Of a DNA stretch of 23,440 nucleotides, positions 11,068-22,028 are shown piece by piece; position 1 is the first letter of the stretch, and each line of letters starts with the position of its first letter. Source of the stretch: Pigoraptor chileana (Eukaryota; Opisthokonta; Filasterea); NCBI GenBank assembly GCA_943704495.1, contig CALSCR010000343.1, forward strand, positions 1 through 23,440, given 5' to 3'. Position numbers and translations under genes: made by a program. The notes beneath the pieces were generated by a model that worked only from the letters and a program-made list of their open reading frames with translations, was not told the DNA's origin and made no database searches.

Positions 11068-14000
11068 ATGGATGGTGGAGACCTTCCCCATCACGATGCC
11101 GTAGAGACTGTGGAATGCGTGGTGCACGTGTCGCCTGCCGTAGTCGATGTCATACCTCAAGAGACGGTTGGTGCAGTGGACGAATCGCCTGGACCTGCAA
11201 ATGGAGTCGATGCAGTGGACGGCGCGGACGCAAGCGATGTCACGCGAATAGCCGATAACAATGAAAATGCCAACAATGGCGCGGGTGCGAGTGTGGCCGC
11301 CGGCGTGACGAACGCAATGGATGTAATGGACGTAATGGATGCTGTGGACGAGAGAGGCGTTGTGGAACGCGCTGCCGGGGAGCATCATCTGGCGCGCGCC
11401 GCCGAGTCTGAGGCTGTAAATATTGTACAGAATGACCATGTGTCAGTTGGTGCGCGTGTGGGCAGTGCGCAAGAACAGCAGCAGCGTGCTGACAATAGCA
11501 GCGACGAGGAGGACTCACGGGACGCAGCAGTGGGAAGCGAGAACGACGACGCCGGCGAGCCCACTGTCGCCCACGTGGCCGGCTTTGCGGCTGGCGGGTC
11601 GGCGTCCATTGTGTTCGCCTCGGGGGAACAGGACTTCCAGCCCGAACGCGCCTCAAAAAAGCGCAAGGCGGAGGCAGATGCCGAGACGGATGGAGACGAT
11701 CAGCAGGAGGTGAATGAATTATTGTGCGGACACTTGCAATTGGGAGGCATTGGATGTACAGGCTGTTGATCTCAGGAACTGTGGATATGAACTGCCGTTG
11801 ATTGCCTTCCTGCATATATGCTAACTGAACGTGCGAGTGGCAATCGCTCATGTATAGGAGTGCACTGAACCCCGTATGATGTCAATGTACTGCCTCGTAT
11901 GGCGCAGGGTCAGATTTGCCCCATCTGCTTCGAACCGTGGACCAATTCCGGCGCTCATCGTATTGCGGCGCTCAAATGTGGACACCTTTTCGGAAAGGGG
12001 TGAGTGGTACCAGTCGTATCAGTGCGATTGGCTTGGGTGTGAGTCGTTAAATTGTGCAGTTTGAGTAGCGTGCAGTGTGTGCAGTGTGAGTGCCTTGCAT
12101 TATGTGCAGGGCGAGTCGTGGGATGTGATTGTGTGCGCAACTGCACGTGAGCTGTTCTCTCCCACGGGCGACCCATGCCTCCTTGGCCAACATCCCCTCC
12201 GCACCGCATGCGACTGCGGCCGCTGATCACACTCCCGATGTCCTTCCTCATCGGTCCGTCAGATGCATTGAAAAGTGGCTCAAGAAGTCTGCCGCAGCAA
12301 AGTGCCCGCACTGCAACGCCCGCGCCAAGCTCGGTGACGTCCGCGTTATATACGCAAAGCTTATTGCCGTCACGGACACGTCAGATCGCGACCGGTTGGC
12401 TGAACAGCTTGAGGCAGAGCGCGCAGAGAAGCTAAAGTGAGTTGTATGGGTCGCATACTGGCGTGGAAGCTGCTTGAACTATGTGTTACCCAATTACTGT
12501 GCGTCGAACTACGTATGTGTGTGGGGGTGTGTGTGCATGTGTGCGTGCGTATTTGTATGTGTATGTGTATGTGTATCTGTATGTGTGTATGTATATGTGT
12601 GGTGTGTGTGGGTGTGTTTATGTGTGTGTGTGCCTGCGCGTTTGTGTCCATTGCATGTGCATGTTGTAAAGTTAGGACGCACACTGTGTGTATTTTTGTG
12701 CATTCGTGTGCGTGTTTGATTATCGTGTGTTTGAACCGCTTGGTTTATTTTTGCCTTGCTCCTCCCATATGCCCTGCCCCTGCATGTGAATCGCCCAGAG
12801 CACTCCAATCAGAGGCACGCATCAAACTGCAGTACCAAATGGCGAAGGCCGAATGCGAGCGACTTCAGAGAGACTATGCGGCCCTAATGAGCAGGCATGT
12901 TGGAGTGGGATGGAGTCTACATAGCCGTGTACGTGTGTATGTTTGGTTATGTCTCCCTATATATCCATTTACACCAGCATTTTGGCGGTTTGTGCGTGCT
13001 GTGTTTATGACGTGTGTGTTTGCAGCCGCGCGAATAGCAGTGCAGCGGGTGCGGTTTCGCCCCTCGGTGGAGACCGCGAACATGCGATACATATCGATGA
13101 TGCCGCAGCATCTGTTTCGCCTCTGAATGCTCCACAGCAGCCGCAGCTGATAACTGACGCTGCGTTCATCCATGTGCAGTCGATTGCAACGGCCGGGGTG
13201 GGTGCACGGGTTGAATGTGCTTCAAAATTACACGTGTGTCACAACAAAGCCCTTTTTTTCAGTCTCATATTGACGGCAGATAATGAACTGAATTATTATT
13301 TGGTGGTTGCACTTTGTGTGTGCAGGGTCGCGTGTTGGATTTCAATGCGATGCACCGGATGCTCCTTGCAACCAAGCAAAATGGGGCACAGACTGTAATG
13401 GCTCCGTTTGGATTTCTAAAGGCAAGTCCTGCAATGTGGTCTTGTTCTTTGTCATTTGCACGCGCTTTTGCTGTTTTTTAATGAAGTCATACCCAGACGT
13501 TAACTTCCATTTGGCGACTACACGCATTGAGCACGTGCAGATAAGCATGCTGGATGCGCGGCATATGCAGTTTGTGGGCGTGCACACTCAGGCTATTCGG
13601 GATATGAAATGCAGCCCTCATATCCCGGAATACCTCCTCACAGCATCGATGGACAAGACTGTAAAAATGACACACATTTCAAGCAATTCTGTCCTGCACA
13701 CGTGAGTTTCATGTGCTCACTTTCATTCCACCACTACCCGAACACACACTGGGGCGTGGATTTACGCAGATCTTCCTATACGCTGATTATGTGCACCCTT
13801 CCAGCGACAAGCTACCTTTTTGCCTTGGCTGTCTATTGGCATTGGCGCAACCTTGCTAACTTATATGTCACGCTCTGCCCCGAGTTTCAATAGGTACAAG
13901 TGCGCACATCCAGTCTGGAGTTGCGCATGGGATGCGGAAGATTCCAACTATTTGTATTGCGGCCTTTCGAATGGCACTGTGCTCGTGTATGACGTGAGGA

Positions 14001-15102
14001 ACAAGGACATGCATGTGCAGATGCTGGCCTCCGACGTGCACCGTCAGCCCATCGCCTCTCTCTGCCATATTCCCCCGGGGGTGTCTGCGGCGCCGGGAGA
14101 GGGCGGCCATGCTGCAACACTCCTGGTGGGATCGATGAGTGGCGCATTTGCGTATGTCAAGAACGGCGGCGAGTTTGTTCGGAGAGACCTCGGACTAGCC
14201 GCAGGTGCGTTGCGTTCAGAGAACCCCCGCTGTATGCCATATTATCAGTCCTTTGTATGCCCTGCTCCATCACCAATGTGGCTGCACTTATAGTGCGATT
14301 TTGCACTGGACATGTCCACACAGCCATGTGCTAGTCGATACCCCCGGAAGTCCGTCTGAAAGCAGGCTCTATTGTTCTTTATGCAGCGCCGTGCACGTCG
14401 GTGTCATATGATGAGCCGTCACAGCGGCTGTTGGCATCATTTCGGCCGTCTCCAAATTCTTATTCAAATAACCGCAGCATAATATCCGCACAACGCACAG
14501 ATGTGGCCATGACTGTATGATCGTGATAAGTATTGAGTTGTGTGCAGAATGATATGCCACCTGCGATGCGCTGGTTGAGAGTGAGATCTTTTTTCTTCAC
14601 TTTTCGTCTTTTTTGGCCCCAACGTTTTCAGCCTATCAGCAGAGACGCGTGCGCTTGTACAGACGCAAATCGTCGGCGATTCCATCGCGAAATTGCTCTC
14701 TCGCTCAACGATCTTCGCAGGGCCGACAGGGCGCACGTTTGCGGCCATCTGCCGTGGAGATGACTCTTCTGCATCGGTTTGTAGAGACTGGCTATGCTGT
14801 TTATTACTTGATCGACTGCAGAGGCACCGTTTTCGTTTTTACTGATGGGCTCTTTTCTAACACATTCTGTCTGTGGTTGCCGGTGCTGTTTCCGTCTGGT
14901 CATACAGGCAGCCATTATGGATGTGAGCCAAGGACCGGTTTCGTCTCTGGCCCAGCACATACCTAGTGCGTCGCTCGCTGCCCTTAGAACCGGACCCCCG
15001 CTACTGGATGTGCGTGCATTCGTTTACAGAGACCATCGCTTTCTCGCAACAACAAGCGACTCTGTTGTGGCAGTGTATCGACGAGACCAGCCTTCACAAT
15101 GA
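11068..15102 (+). CDS. RFWD3: RFWD3-type RING/WD E3 ubiquitin ligase
   Basis: Nuclear E3 ligase which in animals ubiquitinates RPA and RAD51 at stalled forks and crosslinks. Exons: 11068-11709, 11908-11999, 12263-12436, 12799-12894, 13026-13197, 13326-13421, 13541-13701, 13894-14204, 14387-14514, 14548-14573, 14632-14776 and 14908-15102, giving about 745 residues (human 774). An acidic, Gln-rich N-terminus has a likely NLS (SKKRKAEAD). The RING spans residues 218-262 (CPIC, then KCGH, C246, CPHC) with the spacing of vertebrate RFWD3. A coiled coil follows at about 280-335, then a WD-like domain with matches such as [37 protein letters not shown] and a C-terminal LLDVRAF block. Introns 4 and 6 use GC donors. 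The junctions around the 26-nt exon 10 are the least certain part. An out-of-frame ATG lies ten bases upstream of the chosen start. Confidence 0.93.
12513..12720 (+). repeat. TG-rich imperfect repeat in RFWD3 intron 3
   Basis: TG, TGTA and TGCG units fill the middle of the 362-nt intron 12437-12798. Long open frames through it on both strands are low-complexity artefacts. Confidence 0.85.
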
Positions 15103-16123
15103 CCGGCATAGCGCATTGCGAACTTCTGCCGGCACGTTTCGGTGGCCGTGCCGTTTACTTAATAACACCAATCAGCCAATTGGCAGCATCCACAAACTGC
15201 AATACCCGTGGCCCACCGTTGCCCATAAGACGTTGCTGCCGCTGTGATGCCGTTACCGACTGCTGCGTTACTGCAGCCTGGCCTCCAGAATTGAGTGATA
15301 TCCATGTTATACACTGTAGGTCGGCCTGCCAATAGGATGGGGCAGCTCAATTTTACCGGCCTGAGGCCGCCACCGTCGGAACGGGACTTGTTCACTGCCG
15401 AAGGCCCGAGTGGTTCGAACTGCGACCCAGCTTCGCCTGTCGATGTCCTGGCCGCACGGTGCGGGCCGAACTGCACTGGCTGTGATTGTCAGATGGACGT
15501 GACCCCTGTGCCATTGGTCTTAGTACTGCCTCTGCCGCCAGAGTGTCTGTGTTCTGACCGGCACCGACGGAGTTCAGCCGGGTAGGTAGCGGCGGCTCCG
15601 TCTCCAGCCCTGGGGGAGGGTCGTCGGTCCAGACCCTCACCCCATGGCAGTCAGTTTCCATGGGGACACTCGACACATTTTAATTGGGGCCGTTGCGGTT
15701 GTGCCACTGGAAACAATGCGACCGCCAAATCAAATCGGCGATATAATTAATTATTTTAATACCGGCCGTTTCTATCGGCAATGTATGGCTAATTTATTCG
15801 CAATTTCAAATGGGCGTTCCGCTGAAACCGTTTGTCAACAGTTGCGTTGCGAATGCTTATTCAAATGTCACCGTGCGGACGCGGGCGACTCTGAGTCTAC
15901 AGTGACATCAATCCGAGTGATCGACACCCGCGTGCACATCCTTGCCACTGCGCATTGCAACAAAACTAAAAAAAACCAACTACTGACCCGTCTTTCTTTC
16001 GGCACTGTTGATTCGCTTTCGCATCTTCACGCGTTGATCTGACTAAAGGTTGCTTGAAGGCGCCCTTCAGTAAGAGACGCTCGTCCGGCGTGTATCCACG
16101 CGTGCGCTTAACCTGACTCCATC
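15103..16123. other. Intergenic region with a cluster of stem-loops
   Basis: No recognisable gene between RFWD3 and the receptor kinase. The first 560 bases are GC-rich and full of perfect inverted repeats: CGGCACG/CGTGCCG 15130-15153, palindrome GCCAATTGGC 15175-15184, GGCAGCA/TGCTGCC 15182-15240, GACGGAG/CTCCGTC 15566-15602 with an inner GCCG/CGGC, GAGGGTC/GACCCTC 15616-15638 and CCCCATGG/CCATGGGG 15640-15665. The remainder, 15666-16123, is AT-richer. Just before the receptor ATG is TGAAGG-CGC-CCTTCA at 16055-16069. ORFs of 90 to 130 codons occur but show no domain, and those in the stem-loop part conflict with one another. Confidence 0.65.
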
Positions 16124-19100
16124 ATGATGAACCACGCACTGCTCTCCATCGCTTTTGCTCTGTGCGTTTTGTCGGCATCAGTGGGACATGCAGAAGCCGC
16201 TGGGAAAACATTCAATCTAACGATCCTCTGTTCAAACAACGGTAACGGCTTCTCGGTCGAGTCAAAGGATTCCCTGGGGGTGAGTGTTGTTTTTTAATTT
16301 TCAAATGAAAGGTCTTGCGTGTGTATTAGTCATGCACAAGGCAGAACTCATTCTGTGCATACCGTTGTGAAGCCCACTCTGTTCGTGGTGAGCGTTTATG
16401 TGATGCTCTTGCCTTACCAAGGGTCGCCGACAACCTCTCTCTGACACGCCGCAGAATGCTTATGGTGGCATAGCGCGGATGAAGACGGGAATCGATCAAT
16501 TTCGAGCGGCAGGGAATCTCGTTGGCGGGGTGCTCACTTTAGACAGCGGCAGCATTCTCGGCAGTACTCGCGAATTCAATAACCTGCTTAGCGACTACTA
16601 TGCATCACTATACGCCCCGCTCAAGTATGACTATGTCAGGTAAGCGCTTTGGCATTATTTTATTGAATCCCAAATGGATGTCACGGTGTTATAGTAGCAG
16701 TTGAGTCCATCCAACGTCGCACAACAGTTGAAGAAACGTGCTGGGTTTTATTTTGTGCCCTCTTTCAACTGACTTGACGCAATCAACACCAACCTATCAG
16801 TCTCGGATCTGGAGACTTTTTCCAAGGCACCAAGGAATGGAAAAACTTTCTTGTTAAGACGGGTTTTAAGGCTGTCGTATCCAACTCTGATGATCGCGGT
16901 CTACGCTATTTCGGGCCTAATATGCTTTCGTATTACGTGCATACGCTGACGATCGGTGGCGTGAATGTTACGATTGGAGTTGTAGGCATCGCGGCCGAAG
17001 GTGAGCACCGCCTGTTTATCAGTGCTTCAACTATACCCTGTGTGTTTCATGCTTCCATGTACAGTGACAAACATGAAGAACGCCACTTTTTTCTGCCATT
17101 TTGATGTACCAACACCTCCGAATCGTGACATACTCTCGCACGGTGTAGACTTTTGCACACAGACAAAGTGCGAGTTCCGCATCCGGACACAGAACATTGT
17201 GGCGTCACTTTCGCCGCTCGTGAGTATGCTGCGACAGGACAAGGGTGTGGATGCCGTGGTGCTTCTAAGCTCTCCTGGCATGCCCATCGATCAAGCCCTC
17301 AGCGGTGAGTGTCGGTTGGGACTCAAACGGCACGTGACAGCCACTGTGTCTTTAAATGTCATGTATGCGGTGCGCTGTGCTGCGGAAACACCGACTTGTC
17401 CATTTCGTCTCAAACGAAGCCGATATGATATGCTTGCAGCGTCCATCAACGGAATCGATATTATCTGTGGAGGCAAGGTCTACGTGACGACTGCGAAGGC
17501 CTTTCCTCTTCCGCAGATATTCCCAACGCCAAACGGTAATTATACTTAACAAGTGCTTTCGCGTTCCACAATAGTCGATTGTCGCGTGCTTGAAGGCGTC
17601 GCCACAGTTCAAACCAATTTTGGCATTGCTGTTGTACGTGCAGGAGGTAAAACATACGCAGTGGCAACCTTTGGAAGCGCGACCTCGGTGGGCAACTTCC
17701 TGTTCCAGTTTATGAACGGCGTTGTTTACAACGTGACTGGATCGGAACAGCGGCTGTTTGCGTGCGCGAATGACTCTGCGCCCACGGCCGGGTGCTTTCC
17801 CCAGGACCCGGCCGTGAAGGCCCTCATGGACGCCGGCGCCGCACAGCTCAAGTCGCAGGAGCGGCTCATTACAATTCTGAATCCGGTTCCCCCTCGTGCC
17901 AATATCGGTCTCCGCCTTGCGTGTCGGTCGGCGGAGTGTGAGCTGGGAAACCTTCTTAGCGATGCGCAGGTATGACAGCGGCAGATGGGGTTTCCTGCAA
18001 TGCACGGATTGTTGATTGCATAGTTTTTGATTCAATGGAGCTTGGTGCCACATGTTAGTGCGTGTCATGGCCGCGGTGTGTACAGTGCTGCCATGTGCCC
18101 ATGTGCGCGATCACTTTGCTAATATAATGCCCTCCTTTTCGACAGCTGGAGTACATGGGCGGACAGTGCGACTACAGCCTCGTCAATAGTGGCAACTTCC
18201 TGAGCAATATGCCGTCGGGTGCAATGACAACGACAACTATCGAGGGCCTGATTTTCGCGGGAAACACAATCAGTGTCGTGCAAGTCAGGGGATCGTCCCT
18301 CATTGACGCCGTACAAATTTCCGTCCCAAGGGTCGGAAACCCGCAATTTCTCCAGTTTTCATCCGGGATGCGCGTCACATACGACCCTTCTCGGCCCGCA
18401 GGAATACAGGTGCGTATTAATGCAGCGAATGTAGTTGTAGGTCAAGCAACCATCCCTCCTGTGTTGTTTCAGAAACTCGCCAATGGGCTAACATTTAGTA
18501 TTCACGCGTTCATACTGCCTCATTGGCTGCACAGGTCGTCAATATGACTCTAATCAACGACAAGGGCATATATGTTCCAGTCGACCTCAACGGAATCTAC
18601 TACGTGTGTATGCCGAACTTTGTTCGTGGTGGCGGTGACGGCTACGTTATGTTTCGGGACGAAGCATTGGATGCCCTTGATAACGGGCCGATACAGCTGC
18701 CTGCGCTGATTTCATTTCTGACGGCTCGAAATGGTGAGCACGCATTATTGCCCGGTCGCGGCGCTGTATCCCTGTTGGTCATTGGTTCTGACTGAGATTT
18801 GGCGCGTAACCATTACAATGCAGGTACAACTTACATTCCCGCCGTGGATGGGCGCATCACAACCTCGTCCGATGCCTCACTGAAGCCTGTCGTGGGCAAG
18901 TGTCTCTACCAGTCCACCATGTCTGCGCAGACAGGAACGTTTACTGACGCGTGCGGGACTGTGCCGCGCACACAGCTGGCCATATCGCTGGCCGTCACCC
19001 CGCCCCGCGTTAACGGCACATCGCCGGTGCTACTCCGCCTAACATTTTCCGCACTCTCTCCGGCTCCGGATGTTGTTGCCATTATGGATGCGGCGCGGGT

Positions 19101-22028
19101 GAACGTGCTCACTGTGTGGGTTGTTGGCTCCGGCATGCAGAGCGGGCGGATGCTGGGACCCGCCGCACTCCCTGCGCAAATCTACGTGTTTGGCAACAGG
19201 ACGGGCATATCAGTGACGGGAGGAACAAGCCGCTCGCAGCTTTCATTCAGCTACGTTGCTTTGTATTCTTGCCCCGATGGGTTCCAGTCGTGGAACGGGA
19301 CGTGCGATCCCTGTCCCCGCAACTACTATCGGGCCGGCTCAATGTCTGCGTGCGCCGCGTGTGCGTTGGGCTACGAGGCCACGTCAATGGCGTCCACCGC
19401 GTGCGTTGAAGGTGAGTCCATCTCTGAGTCGTCATGTGCATTGCACTGAAAACACAAAATTAATTGAAGGGGTTTCCTATTTGTTCTGTTTGTGTTTCTT
19501 TGTCTGAAGGCTTGGCGACAGGATCCTCGTCGACGAATGTTGGCGTGATTGTTGGGCCGGTTGTTGGCGGGCTTGCTGCTGTTCTGGCAGGAACTATTGC
19601 GGCCTTCATGCTGATTTCCCGCAAGCGTCGCTTGGCCAGCGCCAACATCACGAGGCGCACATTCGACATTGGCGAGCTGGAGATTCTTGAGCATCTGTGC
19701 GACGGGTCGTTTGGATCTGTATCAAAGGTATGGTATCAGTGGGGGCGAGTGGTTTGCGAGCGGATATGGTGTGGGCTGGGTGCGAGCCGGTGCACGCTGC
19801 CCCAATGTGCTGCCCCAATGTGCCGCCGTTTCGAGAGCGGTTTGGCTTTCCTGACTTGTTTGTGCCTTTGGTGCATTGCTTGTTTGTTGTGTTGCAGGCA
19901 CGCTTCCGTGGGACTATTGTCGCCGTGAAGCAGCTCAAGTCGGCTGTCGGCGCCAGTGCGAACGGCACAGGGGATCAGGTGACCGCAGCAGCCACGGCAA
20001 CAATGCCGGCGGAGATTGTGTCTCGGCTCGAAACCGCCCGCACAATGCTGATGAGTGCCGGGCAAAAGGACTCGGCGCCTCGCAAAAGTTCGTTCAACCT
20101 TTTCGCAAGGCTATCAAAGAATAGTCAGCGCTCACCTATCGACAACGGGAGCGATGTCAGCTGGTTCGACTCGAAGAAACAAAAGGAGAATGCGGCAGAC
20201 CAGAAGAAGCGCATCGATGACTTTTTGCACGAGATCGATTTGATGTGCACACTGAGACACCCGCGCATCGTGCTGTTCATGGGCTCTGTGCTTGAGAACA
20301 ATAACCTCATGATATTGCAAGAGGTGAGCAACTCGGTTTGTCACGCGTTCGACATAATGGTAACAACTTTTATGTTGTGGGGGTTTTTCTGCATTCGCTC
20401 CACTAACTATCTTTGCGCACTGGTTCCTCTCGCTCGCTCTTTGGCCTCAAATTGCAGTATATGGAAGGCGGCAGTCTCTTTCAAGCGCTCGAAGGAAAGC
20501 CCAACTGGTCTCTCAAGAAACGCATGCAGATGGCAATGTAAGGGGCTGACATCCCAGTCATTAATCTGATGGTGTTTGCTAATGGACGCCATCAGCGTCG
20601 CATTTTGAAAAACGATGTGTTTTTCCTCGTCGCTCACAGTTATCATGCGTAGCGATGAGGAAAGCCGTTGGTTTGCCGGTGCTTTCTGTGCTAGTGAAGC
20701 CCTCAGTCGATTGTTCTTTCACTGACTTTTCCTCGTGTGCTTTGATGTGTCACAGTGACGCTGCCATGGGGATGGAGTACCTGCACCGAAATGAGCCTCC
20801 CATCCTCCACTGCGATCTGAAGGTACGCACCGTCCGTCTTATCAAAGTACAGCTTTCATGTTTTTTTCAAGGAAAGCTATTACGTTCGTCGTGTATTGCT
20901 TTGGATATGCCCTGTTCTCCTTCCCCCAAGGATAAATTCTATGCCGTCACTTGTAACTATCTAACAATGCCGTATGTTGTTTCCTGTCACTCTGTGCCCT
21001 CTTGTTTCTGCTTGGTACCACCTGATCGAGCCTAGTCGATGAATCTCCTGGTGAGTGCTACTTACAATAATCACAATTATATGGGAGCTGTTTGGGTCTC
21101 TTCTTGCACACATTATCCCTACCCTTTTATGGGAATGAGGTCTATAATCACTGTCAGTGCTGGATCGAGTGCATCTATCGCCTCACAATATGTACACATT
21201 ATAAGCCACTGTTTGGGCAATCTTTGGGCCGTCCATAGCATCCATTTCTGCTGAACATTGTAATTGTCTCTATCGACGCAGCTGGATGTCAATCACATTG
21301 TCAAGGTCACGGACTTTGGAATGAGCCGCATGAAGCTCCAGAATACCAACTTTTACGGCCTGGTGGGGACTATCAGCTGGGCGGCCCCAGAGTGCTTCAC
21401 TGCCGAGGAACCGTACTCTACAAAGAGTGACGTCTACTCGTTCGCCATAATACTTTGGGAGCTGCTGACAATGAAGGTAAGCCGCTGTGACAGCGTTTTA
21501 GTTTCGCCTACTGAACTGAATGCGGTCGAATTTGTTTTGATTGTGCGCTGCTAATTTCAATGTGTGACTGGCGGGCGGCGCAGGTTCCCTACGAGGATGA
21601 GGTCAAGGACCTTGCGAATCCACACATGGTGATGCTCCAGGTCTTCTTGCACGGTAGGCATTCCGCTTTCCCGATCCCGCACTTGTGTGCCATTGCAGTT
21701 TGCATCAACATCGCCCGAATAGGGGCCGCCAGTAGGTACATGAATTTGTTATTGGTAATGGGTTGGCCTGACTGGATGCGGCTTTTCTTTTAAATTTTCA
21801 TGCACGTCAGACATGCGGCCGGTCATTCCAGGCAACACCCCGCCTGCTCTCTCGCGTCTCATGCGCGACGGCTGGGCGCTGCAATCGAGTGCACGCCCCT
21901 CCTTCACGGCTGTACTTCAGCGGCTGGAGGAGATCAAAAACGCACTCCCTGACGATGACTCGTGGATGACAATGGAGACCGCCATAATTGGCAATAAGGT
22001 CACATCTCCTAACATCAAACGTGCGTGA
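16124..22028 (+). CDS. Receptor-type TKL kinase with inactive 5'-nucleotidase-like ectodomain
   Basis: Predicted plasma-membrane receptor, 1203 residues, 17 exons: 16124-16279, 16455-16639, 16801-17000, 17065-17304, 17440-17535, 17575-17969, 18146-18409, 18535-18733, 18824-19411, 19510-19727, 19898-20323, 20458-20537, 20756-20822, 21036-21050, 21282-21476, 21584-21653 and 21811-22028. Phases agree throughout. Signal peptide about 1-25; CD73/UshA-like metallophosphatase domain about 30-290; 5'-nucleotidase C-terminal domain about 295-600 (CRSAECELGNLLSDA, FLQFSSGMRVTYDPSRPAG, GGGDGYVMF, PAVDGRI). A TNFR/GCC2-like Cys stalk lies near 725-773, a TM helix at 785-810, then SRKRR. The TKL kinase is about 828-1170: VAVK Lys858, Glu959, HCDLK Asp1036, DFG 1054-1056, APE 1078-1080, so it is probably active. 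The phosphatase metal ligands are all replaced. The first P-loop glycine is Cys, and about 80 extra residues separate beta3 from helix C. I know no named family with this order. Confidence 0.92.
17536..17574 (+). other. 39-nt intron in the receptor gene
   Basis: The gap between exons 5 and 6 of the receptor is only 39 bases. It starts GTAATTA, contains TACTTAAC, close to the consensus branch site, and ends CACAATAG. It must be removed because reading through meets a stop within five codons, while the flanking phases join cleanly and restore 5'-nucleotidase homology. Confidence 0.8.
21036..21050 (+). other. 15-nt microexon encoding the kinase catalytic-loop Asn
   Basis: Exon 14 of the receptor is fifteen bases, read Ser-Met-Asn-Leu-Leu, between a TAG acceptor ending at 21035 and a GTGAGT donor at 21051. 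Joining HCDLK (exon 13) to it and then to LDVNHIVKVTDFG (exon 15) rebuilds an unbroken TKL catalytic loop. Flanking introns are 213 and 231 nt. The exon is phase 0 on both sides, so skipping keeps frame but removes the magnesium-binding Asn1041. Confidence 0.88.

Noticed and set aside
14533-14763. 76-codon + strand ORF in which RFWD3 would end early
   Set aside because: Its frame after 14632 has no RFWD3 similarity, whereas the neighbouring frame continues the homologous sequence through a good junction (14776/14908) to the conserved C-terminus.
15411-15425. GGTTCGAAC word resembling a tRNA B box
   Set aside because: The flanking bases do not pair into a T-arm, and no acceptor stem, A box or anticodon arm fits upstream.
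15392-15676. 94-codon - strand ORF in the stem-loop region
   Set aside because: It is low-complexity Pro/Ser/Thr-rich, has no homology I recognise, and overlaps other equally open frames created by GC-rich inverted repeats.
15644-16042. 132-codon + strand ORF before the receptor gene
   Set aside because: No signal, domain or familiar motif. It starts inside the perfect CCCCATGG/CCATGGGG hairpin and ends shortly before the receptor ATG, so chance openness of a promoter region is the simpler reading.
17352-18068. 238-codon - strand ORF opposite the receptor
   Set aside because: It runs antisense across well-supported 5'-nucleotidase-like exons and their introns, with no domain of its own.
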